From Ovis canadensis (taxonomy: Eukaryota > Chordata > Mammalia > Artiodactyla > Bovidae), in NCBI RefSeq assembly GCF_042477335.2, contig NC_091264.1, forward strand, positions 32,055,386-32,119,385: DNA of 64,000 nucleotides. Direction: 5' to 3'. The notes beneath the pieces are model-generated. The model ran no database searches and was not told where the DNA came from. It saw only the letters and a program-made list of their open reading frames with translations. Each line of letters begins with the position of its first letter. The first letter of the stretch is position 1. The position numbers and the translations under genes were made by a program. Of the stretch, positions 37,001 through 48,026 are shown piece after piece.

Positions 37001-38357
37001 GATGCCAACAGGGAGTTGGGGCGGAGGGAGTAGCTCTGGGGTTGAGAAGAGGAAGTGGAGTGGTGGAAGGTTGAAGGCAGAGAAAAAAATGAGATAGGGA
37101 TGGAGGGGAGGGGGCCTAGATTCCAGTGGTAGCCTTGGGGGGAGGGGATTCCAGGCGGGGAGCCAGAAGTAGGTGTGCAGGGAGAAAGAAGCAGAGTCAC
37201 GAATTGGAGCGGAACTTCTTAGCCAAGAGTAAAAAGCCCGGAGCGTGGAATAGAGGCCCTAGCGCAGGCTGGTGAGAGAGGAAAAGGGGTCTTTTCCATG
37301 GAGGAGAATAGTAGGGAATGGAGGAAGAGAGACCTGAAGGAAAGAGGGAACTAAAGCCAAACAAATGACCCTCTTCTAGACTTAGATCAGCCTTTCCACA
37401 GTTCTTATAGCAGCATCTGCCCCAATTTCAGCTGAAGACTCAGGGGCCCCAGGGATTGGAAGAAATCACAGTGCCTGCTTGGAAAGAAGAAGAGGTAGCG
37501 ACTTGCCCCAGCTCAACCCCAGAGCGGGTAAGGTGGCCTCCGTTGACAGGCTGGCATGCTCCCTGGAAGCAGGATGCATGGGCTCCGAGTGATGCTGAAA
37601 ATCATTTTTTCTGAGAAGGGTGCTCTTCTCTAGAGGCTGCTTTTTGCCTGTGGTCCCTAAGTTAGTCTTCTGCTTAGATCTCACGCTGATTTGTTAAGAG
37701 TTGGGTGTAGTACTGAGCCTTGTATGCCTTCACCTGTGCAGGCGAACGTGGGCAAGAGCCTAGAGATCAGACTGAAAATGTTTTAACACATCCCTGTCAC
37801 AAGCAGTTTCCTTCACGGTCACTGTATTTTCTTTGATCTCCCCATCACATCTTCAGTTTGGTCTCCTGCCCAAAGTGGAGATTTGTGGGTGACAGATGGT
37901 GGGCAGCCGTAAGGAAACAAACTTCTGGTTGGTGTCCGTTAACCATTTAGGCACCTGCTGTCGCCGATTCCTGAATTCATTCTTGCCACATGTCTGCCTC
38001 TTTTGATCTTTTCTTTTAGTAAGAAGGGCTCATTTATTTGGGCCCGTGTTATTTGGGGATGTGGATTTGGTGCCGAGGTTGGGTCAGAGGAGTGAGGCAG
38101 GCAAGTTGGGATGAGGGAGGAGAAACCCAGATCAGTTTATGGTAAGAGGTCAGGCTGACTGGTGCAAAGCTCTGCACGTGTTTTTCACATCATTCTGTCC
38201 CTGAGACCCCTGATATTTGAGAGTTGCTTTACAACCTGGAGCAGTGTGATGCAAGGAAACGCTTGTAGAACTTGCCTTTTTCTCTTCTGGTAGTTTTTTC
38301 CTCTTCCTTTATATCTTCCTATCAAACCACATTAAAAAAAATTTTTTTTTTAAGTTT

Positions 38358-38487
38358 TGGGGACTTCCCTGGTGATGCAGTGGTTAAGACTCTGTGCTTC
38401 CAATGCAGGGGTCATGGGTTCAATCCCTGGTCGGGGAACTTAGGACCCACAGGCTATGTGGTGTGGCAAAAAAAAAAAAAAAAAAAA
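38358..38487 (+). mobile_element. CHR-type SINE with A19 tail in TJAP1 first intron
   Basis: GGGGACTTCCCTGGTGATGC head, GGTTCAATCCCTGGTCGGG and a pure A tail (38469-38487), so it is relatively young. The stretch 37,000-38,350 before it has no recognised repeat. Confidence 0.85.
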
Positions 38488-38954
38488 TAGTTTTATTAGC
38501 AAAACTAACCATGACTTTAGAAATAGTGGATTTGGGTTTGGAGGAAAGAGAAGGGGTTTGGAGGCAGAGAGCGCAATGAGTGTGGTTCCCACTTCTTTGA
38601 TGCCCTTTGGTTATGCCTAAGCCAGAATTAGGAGCATGCTTCTTACTGGAACCTGTTTCAGCATCTGCTGAAACATCTGCTCCATGGTTGGATCAGCAAG
38701 TCTGATTTGATCTAGGACTCCTTACTAACCATCTTCTGCTCCCTACTGTCAACCCATCTGTGCCCCCAAAAGTCTTACTCCAGGCAGACCAGCCTAAGCC
38801 ACTGTCACTAGACTAGCTTCAGTACCCTCAGGTATCTGAAGAACTGGTGTTATTGAGCTGTGACTTCATTCCTAGAAGGTTGAAAAACTTCTCTTTCTGA
38901 GAACAATTTGTGGATGTCTCTAGGAGATTGTAACCAGCAAGGACAGTGTGGTGA

Positions 38955-39195
38955 GTCAGCACAGAGATTAAGAGCACTGACTCTGGAGCTAGATTGCCTG
39001 TCCAAACCTAGACCTTGCCGTTTGTGACTCTGTGACCTTTAGATACTGCACAGCTCTCTGCCTCAGCTTTCTCATCAGTCAAATGGAGATGGTTGGAGTA
39101 CCTATCTCACAGAGTGGTGCGAAGGTCAAATAAGGTAATACATTAGTGCATTTAGAACAGTGCCTGACATTCAGTACATATATTTGTTGTTGTTA
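38955..39195 (+). mobile_element. MIR SINE in TJAP1 intron
   Basis: A near-complete MIR: GATTAAGAGCACTGACTCTG, CAGCTTTCTCATCAGTCAAA, ACAGTGCCTGACATTCAG. Confidence 0.7.
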
Positions 39196-39419
39196 TGCTA
39201 GCCAGATCTCAGCCCTAATTTCTGATTCATGATTGAACTTGGTGTCTCTCTGTGGCAGACCTGTACTGGTTTGAGCTGCTCTCCTGGTGTGAGAAGAGGA
39301 CAATATGGATTTTACATGTAGTGAGAATATCCTCATTAAACTATCTAAAGTGATATTAAAATGCCAGTGATTTCCTGTTTGAAACTGTGAGGCTGTAGAA
39401 TTATCAATTTACCATCAAG

Positions 39420-39620
39420 TGATGAAGATAATAATAGTGCTTACTGAGCACGTTCTGTACGCTTGGCACTTTTGTAAGTGGATTAGTAGTTTAATACTTT
39501 TAGTATCCCCATCTTACAGAAGAGTAAATAGAGGTGCAGCATTGTTAAGTAATCTGCTCAGTATCACCCAGATAGTAAGTGGCAGAGCTGGGATTTGAAG
39601 CTAGGCAATCAGGCTTAAGC
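39420..39620 (-). mobile_element. MIR SINE, antisense, in TJAP1 intron
   Basis: Antisense MIR order: TTACTGAGCACGTTCTGTAC, CCCATCTTACAGAAGAG, GTGGCAGAGCTGGGATTTGA. It is followed by a T20 run (39629-39648). Confidence 0.65.
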
Positions 39621-39842
39621 AGTTGAGCTTTTTTTTTTTTTTTTTTTTGCATTTGGTATGAAGTTAACTTTTAAATATGCCTACTGGCAATTTGTGTCTC
39701 TTGTTTGCTTGTCATGACGGTTAGATGTGAACCCATATTGTAGTGAACGTTTTTTTGATTGTTTAAAAAATGTTTTAGAAGTTGAGCTCTTATCTCAGCT
39801 CTCCCCTTCCTCTCAGAGTTAATAACCCTTGCAGGCACTGGT

Positions 39843-40056
39843 GGGACTTCCCTGGTGGCTCAGTGGTAAAGAATCTGCCTGCAATGGAAGAGACCTGGGT
39901 TCGATCCCTGGGTTGGGAAGAACCCTGGAGGAGGGCATGGCAACCCACTCTAGTATTCTTGTCTGGAGAATCCCATGGATAGAGGAGCCTGGCGGGCTAC
40001 AGTCCATAGGGTTGAAAAAGGTCGGACACGACTCAAGTGCCTTAGCACACACACGG
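39843..40056 (+). mobile_element. Bov-tA SINE in TJAP1 intron
   Basis: Head GGACTTCCCTGGTGGCTCAG, body AACCCACTCTAGTATTCTTG, end GACACGACTCAAGTGCC. A possible short target duplication (ACTGGTG) occurs on both sides. 40,060-41,130 is mostly unassigned. Confidence 0.85.
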
Positions 40057-41151
40057 GGACTGGTGTGGGAGTGCCCTGTGCCATGTTCGCCCAATCTACT
40101 CTGTCTTCATGATTCAACTTGGTGACTGCTCTTTGGAGAACTTTGAGCTGGGTGGGGTGAGCAGACAGAAGGACATAGAGCTCCATTCTTAGTGTGCATT
40201 GAATGTGTCGGTGTTTGTGTTAGTTAATGTAGATGTAAATATAGGCTCATTTCTGACTATGGTTACTGACATGAACCGTTGAAGGAACCATAGTGTTAAA
40301 CTCATAGACGGTCTACATGCATCTTTCTTTAAAAACAGCAAACTACAGAAGGGGAAAAACTGTGGTATTAACATGAGAGGAAGTTGGAAAATAAATGTGC
40401 TTCTGCTGAAGCTTGTGTTGTAGAGGAAGGCCCTGGTGCCACGCCCAGGTCTCTTTCCTTTAAGCCAGGCAGGAGGCAGAGTATGTGTAAGGATTGACTG
40501 ACGACCGGCTTTCCTTTGCCCAGTATTCAAGACTCACCCTTTCCCTCCATCTGAGTCATGCCCTGTCTATTTAATACATGCCCTCAGGGCCCATCTTTTT
40601 CTTTAGTAAATGACTCTTCACTCTGCCATCAGGGCAGGCACACGCCTGGGCTCATGGTGTCGGGGACTCAGGACCTAGGACTTGCCCTGTGATGAAATTT
40701 TCTGTCTGTTGTTGCATAGCGCATGTGCTTCTGAGAGCATCTATCAGTCTCTGCTCCCCTCCTCCATCAACAGAGGCGCCACAGGCCTCAGGATGGTGTG
40801 CTTTATCTTGACTTGTGCTGCAGTCAGCATGCTGAAACGTGTTATCTCCATAGAGTACGTGTTTGTGTTTTGTTAGAAGTTCCCTGACTTCCTAGATTCA
40901 GGTCACATTTTAGGAAACGATTGAACTTCAGGGTGAAGGCTGATGGATTTTGAGCCAGTTCTCCCCTGTTACCATTCTCTTTTTGTTGTTGTCTAAATCA
41001 GCTTGTTTTCATAACACCCTGTATTCGTTTGTTATCTTTGAATCAAATTCCTTCACCTCCTTTTCGCTATCATATTTTGAGTGCCAAGTCCTGTGAGTAA
41101 ACTGGGCCTTCATTTCTCCAGTAGGATTCAGCCTCTTAACAGCTCTTTAAA

Positions 41152-41409
41152 AAAAAATTATTTTTAAATTGTATTATTAGTTTTGATTGCACGGGGTCTT
41201 TGTTGCTTTGCAAGGGCTTTCTCTAGTTGCGGGCAGTGGGGGCTGCGCTTCGTTTTGGTGCATGGGCTTCTCATTGAGGTGGCTTCTGTTGTTGTGGGAC
41301 GCGGGCTTAGTTGCCCTGTGGCATGTGGAATCTTCTCAGATCAGGGGTTGATCCCATGTCCCCTGCATTGGTAGGCAGATTCTTATCCACTGTACCACCA
41401 GGGAAATCC
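41152..41409 (-). mobile_element. CHR-2 SINE, antisense, with 17-base target duplication, in L2
   Basis: Antisense CHR-2 (CGGGGTCTTTGTTGC to ACCACCAGGGAAATCC) between perfect 17-base repeats CTTAACAGCTCTTTAAA (41135-41151 and 41410-41426). Confidence 0.9.
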
Positions 41410-41426
41410 CTTAACAGCTCTTTAAA

Positions 41427-41725
41427 CTCCTCGCTCTCTAGCTTCTGGGTCTTTGTACACGCTGGTTGTGCTGCATTCCAGACTCCCTTTACCTTCCTTA
41501 TTGCTCTCGTGGTCTCATTTTAAATGTCACTTCCTTTGGGATCCCACTGCCCTTTACTGTCCTGTGCTTACTTCTGTTTTAACACTTGGGCTATATTGTA
41601 ATTGCCTGTTTATTTGTCTGGCTCTCATGAGACTGCAAGTGCCCTGAGAACAGACACTGTCTTACTGTTGTATTCTAGCGTTTGGGTTAGTGCAGGGTAC
41701 GTAAGAGGTGCTTTATAATGCTGTG
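41427..41725 (+). mobile_element. L2 LINE 3' end in TJAP1 intron
   Basis: L2 features: TGCATTCCAGACTCCCTTTA, TAATTGCCTGTTTATTTGTC, CCCTGAGAACAGACACTGTC. A second similar piece may lie at 41,930-42,230. Confidence 0.5.
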
Positions 41726-42424
41726 CTGCATATAGAGTGAAAGAAATGTGATGGGCAGTCTCTCCCTACTCTATCTTCCATGCTGCTGTAAAAATTTACT
41801 TTCCTATAAAAAATATATTATCTTTTCCCTTGAGGCCATGGTTTCTCTCTTGTTTGGGATAGAGTCCACAACCTTCAGCCTTGTGTGCCCAGAGGCCCAA
41901 ACTCCACTCTCTAGCCTGAGTTACTGCCACTGTGTTTCATCTGTCCTGTGTCTCCTTGCTTCTGAGTTTCCTACTGCTCCGGAACCTTTTCTGAACACTT
42001 GTTTACTTTTTTTTCTTACTTGTGCATTTTACTCTCTGCATCATGCTCACCTTTGTCTCTAAAACTCTGCTGACCTCCTGAGACCCAGCTTCTCTGTCAC
42101 CCTGGATGAGAAGACTTCTCTGTTTTCCTTTCTTCCTCTTGGTCCCTACAGCACTTTGAACCTCTGTTCTGACACTTGTCTACTTGTTTACCTGTCTGTC
42201 TCTTTCACTGAGCAACAAAAGCAGGTGAGACTGGGGAACAGTGTCAGTGTGCAAAGGAAGTTTGTTGATGCTTCTTCCCATCTTTTACGTTGAAATGCTT
42301 CCTTTGATGGATTGTGACAAGCATGTGAAATTAGCAATGACTTTGGTGGATACACATGGGAGTGAGTAGGTGGCGGATTTGTTATGTAGTTAAGGCCGGA
42401 GATGACTAAATGGGGTGGGTTTTT

Positions 42425-42560
42425 GCTGTTGTTGTTCTTTTATTAAACTTCTATTGGAGTATGGCCAGTTAAAATGTTATGATAGTTTCATGTGGACAGC
42501 AAAGGGACTCAGCCATACATGTGCATGTATTGGATGGGCTGTTTAAGGATCCATGTTCCC
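42425..42560 (-). mobile_element. L1 3' end, antisense
   Basis: TTATTAAACTTCTATTGGAG and GACAGCAAAGGGACTCAGCC match the antisense start of an L1 3' UTR. A T11 run and a G-rich run follow at 42,640-42,667. From 42,670 to 47,015 I recognise no repeat or exon. Confidence 0.55.
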
Positions 42561-45500
42561 TGGTGTTTTGTGGACTGAAAAAATGTTGGGTAAAGCTGGT
42601 GGTCTAGGCTTTGAGAAACCCAGACTTCTTGTCCCAGTTTTTTTTTTTTTTAATTGGGGGGGGGGGTGGGCTTTGATGATCTTGAGTCACAGAACAGGCT
42701 GATGAACTCAGGTGCTCCCCAGAAATGGGGTGGGAGGCTGAGAGTTGCTGTCCATTCTTTGACTTTTTGTTTTCAGTATAGCTGATGGGAATAATTCTTC
42801 AGCACCAGTTCTGAACAAGCGCCAGAGAAGTTTGTTTCCAGAAGTCTAGACCTCTTAATTGTATAATACCGGGCCGCACTCCAATGGGAGTTTGCAATCA
42901 CAGGAAGATTCGTCTGGTTCTTGGGAGGGCAATCTTTCTGTCTGGTGTTTAACTCCCTGCCCCAGCCAGATGCCTCTCCTGTTTGCTCTGAGAGCACTCA
43001 CCACAATGTGATGCAGGGGGGCTGTTAACCTGTCTCTCCCCACCTAGGGGTCTTTCTTTGAAGCTTCTTAGGGGCAAGGTCATTTATTGAAGGCTGAGCG
43101 TTTAGTTAGCCCCTACATTGGAGGTGCTGAGCAGTCCTGTTCCCAGTCTAGTCTTTTCTTAGACTAAAGCAGATAAAATCTATCTGCTGAAACTCTTTGA
43201 ACTCTCAGGAAGGAAAGTCCTGCATAAACAAAAGGTGATAGTATTAACAATCGCATTACTAATTATTTTCTAGGGCTCAGTTAATGCGGTTAAATGATCT
43301 AGGTGCTTGGCTTCAGCTGTCTCCCTCTTCAGCCTTGTATTCTAACCACACATCCCTAAGCCAGCCGGAAGGAGTTAAAGGAGGCACTGAAGTACACACA
43401 GGTGTATTTTCTTGCTTAATTAGCATCTTAAAAAGGCTTTAGCTGCCGGCACCCGCCTTATTATTCATCGAGCTCCTTTTAGTGCCCGCAGTCGTCTGCT
43501 GGCTTTTCTGTGGTATCGCTGGTCCTACCTTGGTGTGCTCCACGCTCACAGCCAAGACATCTTGGTACAGCCTTGTTCACGCCTAGGAGAACCACAGGAT
43601 GAAACCAGTAGTTGGAGGTGGACTGAAGGCGTTTTCCCTGGGCTCTGCCCTCATCCCTTGGTGTGGGGTGCACACTGCAATGTGGCCCGTCCTCATGATG
43701 GCATCTTGGCAGGAGTGATAAGCTGCGCTGTACGTTAAGCAGATTTGAGAGGAGATCGGGTGAGCCAGCTGGACTGGATTGTGTTGTGTGCTTTTAGGCC
43801 TCAGAGGGACTGAGTCTGGCGAGGGTCCGTGAGTAGAAGAGTGAGACTTTCTTTGTTCCGTCTCTCTTGTAAGTGCCAGCTGTCCACTAGGTGACATTGG
43901 GATCTATCAAGGACACGGCCCCCTGTTTGTGAAGCGCTTTTATGTTCTCATGGTAAACTGGCAGAGAACTCCCTGATGGGGGTACTGCCTTGTGAAGAGT
44001 CAGCCTAGACCCGAAAGCCCTGGGCTTCCATTAAGCTCACCAGCGGGATAGAACTCTGCACTTATCACCTTGGGTGCTGAACAGTGGCCTCTTTGCCCCT
44101 TTCCAGGTGAGCCAGATGGGGAATTCGGTCTCAGATGTCTTTGAAGGGCTTTACCTCAGGGCAGAATTGTCATCGTTTTCCTTGGCTCCCGGCAGAAGAC
44201 AGCTTTCCAGGCTTTGAACTGGAATTGGAAGTGGAGGGCTCTGTCCCCGTGTGTCTGTGGCCTTGGGCAAGTCCTTTATCCTCTGTGTCACTTCAGGATG
44301 GGAGAACTCCACCTGTTCCCTGGCCTCACTGAGCTACAAGGACCAAAGGAAATACAGTTGAAGGGGAAGCACTTCTGGAAGGGTACAGCACAGTGCAGAT
44401 GGAGTGATTTTGTCCATTTGTCAAGAAACAGTGCGTTTTCATCATAAACATGGTGTATCACCTCATTGAAAATACCAACCGTACAGGAAAATACACAAAA
44501 TTAAAGTAAAAAGACCTTCCCTTTCTTGACCCACTGCTCCTGTCTAAGCCCTTTTCCAAAGACAGGGAATACTGTTAACCATTTATCCTGTATCCTTCTA
44601 ATCATTCTAATGTATTAATACTTCCAGACATTCCCCATCATGTATTGCCTGTAAAATAAACACAACTCAATGGTAATACATATTGTTCTTCAGCTTGTTC
44701 TGCCCTCCTAACAATTAACCCTGGATGGGGCGGGGAGGGGGGAATTAGTCCCTGCTGGAGCCTTCGAGGAGCCCAGGCTGCAGCCTCCCGCCCAGCTTGG
44801 TGTGTTCCTGGGGGGCTGGCTGGCTCCTTGGGAGGGCTGGAGCAGCTTTCCCAGCGGTTCTTGCCACAGCAGACCCCCTGCTTACCTCTGAGGGATTGTC
44901 TTTTATGCTGGGATGAAGTGTTCTGGTGGGCGTGCCCTGGGGTGGGAATCAGGGTGGTGCGGGCATGATGGGGGCACCAGCACCCCCGGCTCACGCCTGT
45001 CTCTCTCCTTCACTCTTCTTTCCTCTCGGGTTGGAAAGGGCGGAGACTTCCCTGATTTCTCAACCCTGCTGTCTGAAACCTTGGATTAACTAGGTCACTT
45101 GTTGCTCCCCATTTGAAAAACACACCAGACCCAACTGGTGCATGTTTGTTTATTTATTAGTATGTGTCTGTGTCAAGGATTCAGAAGACAGTCTGCCCAT
45201 AGACATGCTTCCTTGCCAGTCCAGGGAAGCGGTCAGAGCCCACAGGAGGAGTTGGCGTCTTCTCTGCTAGATGGCTAGCTCACCGTTCCTGGTCAGGCCT
45301 CGGCCTTTGGACCTCCAGGGCTATCAGAGCAAGGTGGGGAGCCCAGCGAGGGGCCAGTTGGGAAGCCTGTTGGAGCTTCTCTTGCTCGTGTTCAGCGTTG
45401 GCCTGGGCTCGGGAGAAGCCAGGCCTATGTGTGCGGCCAGGGTGGTCTCTCTTTTCCCCTTCCTACCCCAAGTCGTCATATCATCAGACTGAATGGGGGT

Positions 45501-47017
45501 CGTTCTCCTGCTTTTTCCCTGCCAGCCCTTCTCCGTGAATCACAGGCAGTATTTGCTGATGTCTGTGCTGTAACTTTCCTGTCCTGCCTCCCCAGGGGTC
45601 GCATCTTGGACAGGGCAGGGGGTCTCTGGGACGCCACTGCTGTGGCACATTTGCCTGGAGGTCTCCAAGCCAGGGTGTGTCACTTTCCCTGGGTGATTCT
45701 GGAGGCTTCAGGGAAGAGTGTTCTCTGGGCTAGCTGTGTGAGAACCTTAGCCTTTCTGGGCTTTGTCATTCTGAGGGAGTGGGGGAGGCCCTCCGGGTCT
45801 GGGGAGCCTGCCTGTGGCCTCGCCCTTACCCTTGCCCCGTGGGCTCCTTTGGGGCCAGCTCCCTGGGAAACACCGTCCCCTGGGCCTTTCTGAAGCTGAA
45901 GGTGGCGGTGTACCACCCGTTCCCTGGGCTGGCGTGGCTCTGGGCTGGGCGCACACTGCCCCATTGTGCTGTGCCTTCCATGCAGCTCTTGTTGCAGCCT
46001 CCGGTCCCTGGGCCAGTTCTCTCCCAGCGCCTTTCCTCGGAGCCCGTGGGAGGGGGTGGGGTGGACTCTGCTGGCACAGGCTTGGGCGAGGTGGCAGCTG
46101 CAGCTGTGGGTGGCTTTGTTCTCAGAAGCAGCTTTCAGGGCTGTGGTCCAGCCTGGCAGCGGTGTTCCGGGAATAGGTGAGACAGGAGAGCTGCCCCCTG
46201 GTAGCAGTGCCCCCTTCCACCACGGCGATGCTCTCTTTCTGTTGACAGCCAGAGAGCCTTGCTCCCTGGGGTCACCAGCCGGGCTCACTGCTTGGCAGGG
46301 CGGGTGCTGTACCTCCATGTGGCCTGTCTGCCAGAGGGGAGAGGCCCCGCAGGGTCTGGCGGTAAGTCCGGAGGAGCGTCCCTGCCAGGAGAGGGCAGCG
46401 TGTGCCCTCGGGCGCCCTGCAGCCTGGCTTTCCTTCTGCTCTCTCTCTGCAGCTCCGGAGTTGGGCTGCTCACAGACCAAGCTGTCTGTCTGTATGGAGT
46501 GCCTGGAGGGCGTCTGCCACAAGTCTGTTGCTAACCGTGCTAACCAGGAGAGCTGGCTGGTTGGGGAGAAGACACTAACCCTGTGAGTCTGACCCAGGCC
46601 AGCTAACCCACCCTGAAGGTGCCTCCAGCCAAGCCTCTCGCCTCCCTTCCTGCCCCTGGCCTCCTTCCCTCTGCTTACACCGAGCCATCTCCTCTGCGCG
46701 CTTGTCCTTACCCCCGGGTTCCCTCCGTTGGCCGGGTCTCCTTGCCGTATGTGGGGCTGTGCACAGGTGTCTGTCCACCTGCCAGCCAGCTGCTGGGCTC
46801 TGCCCCCATCCCTCCCCTCAGTCAGTATGAGCTGCTCAGTTCTCCCTTAGAACAGCATGTCTCTTTAATCTGCTTTTAGCACCATGGAGTTTGAGAGCAT
46901 CCCTCAGTCATGGTGCTGTTGGTTTCATGCCGCAGAGACAGATGGAAGGAGAGTAGGAAGGGAATTTTCTGCTAGACTGGATAGTTTCCTCCCTTTATCA
47001 AGAGGGGATGATGATGG

Positions 47018-47105
47018 AAATCCCTGTGGCAGTCCAGTGGTTAGGACTCAGTGCTGTCACTGCCAAGGGCCCAGGTTCAATCCCTGGTCAGGGAACTAAG
47101 ATCTC
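47018..47105 (+). mobile_element. CHR-type SINE fragment in TJAP1 intron
   Basis: GAAATCCCTGTGGCAGTCC head, GGTTCAATCCCTGGTCAGGG and AACTAAGATCTCTCATG. No A tail is left. Confidence 0.7.
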
Positions 47106-47847
47106 TCATGGACATAGCTGGAAGGAAAAAGAAGATGATGTCCCCATTATTCCCATCCCAGGATAAGATTTGAAATTGCAGGTTCTTCTTGGGGACTGGG
47201 AGGTTGAGGAAAACCTTGGCCTGGCTGTGAGAAATGGCCTGGACAGAGGAGTGAAGCTCTGTCTGAAAGTTGGAGCCCAGAACCGGATACCCATCTGAGA
47301 TGTAGCTCCCATTGGTGACCGTTGCACTGGGAGGTGGAGTGGGAGGACTTGATCCCCCCCCCACCCCCGCCTTCCACGTCTGGAGCTTCAGGTGGACTTT
47401 AACCGAAAAGAGCTGGGAAGGGCGCCTTAGCCAGAGGGGGCAGGACCTGGCTCTGGACTCCACAGTCGGCCTGAGGGAGGCGTTGGCCTCAGCTTGCCAT
47501 GGAGAAGCTCCCAACAGGCTCCCTCCTCCCTCCAGGCTGGGAAAGGAGAAGGGGGGTCCAGAGGTTGCAGGAAGGCTGACTACGCAGGGTGCCCTGGTGG
47601 TCTGCACAGGTAACTAGACAGACCCTGTCTGCTGATTCTGGGGGCAGTGCCCAGGGAGGGGGGCGGAGTGTGGTGCGCTAGATAGGGGGACCTGAGACCT
47701 GGAGGCCCTCTAAGCTGCCTCTGTTTCCCTTGAGCCAGGAGGCAGAGGGCAGGAAGCTGCTGGCGTCCACAGAGTGGGAGTGTATAAACAAGGGAGGGTG
47801 TAGGGGCTCCGAGGATGGTGTGGACCCTGAATAGAGAGTTAGCAAGC

Positions 47848-48026
47848 TGGAGGGAAAGGTTGAGGGCAGGAGGAGAAGGGGACGACAGAGGATGAGATGG
47901 TTGGATGGCGTCACCAACTTAGTGGACATGAGTTTGAGCAAACTCTGGGAGGTGGTGATTGACAGGGAAGCCTGGCGTGCTGCGGTCCATGGGGTCGCAA
48001 AGAGTCAGACACAACTGAGCAGCTGA
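47848..48026 (+). mobile_element. BovB LINE 3' end in TJAP1 intron
   Basis: GGACGACAGAGGATGAGATG, GGTGATTGACAGGGAAGCC and a terminal AGAGTCAGACACAACTGAGC match the last 180 bases of BovB. 48,030-50,530 holds no element I recognise. Confidence 0.85.

Noticed and set aside
39843-39915. tRNA-like head with a box-B-type GGTTCGATCC
   Set aside because: This is the tRNA-derived head of a Bov-tA SINE; no intact cloverleaf or anticodon arm is present. The same holds for the other Bov-tA and CHR copies.
45900-46100. GC-rich segment considered as a second TJAP1 promoter
   Set aside because: It is rich in G and C but poor in CpG and lacks the YY1/GC-box organisation seen at 36.8 kb.
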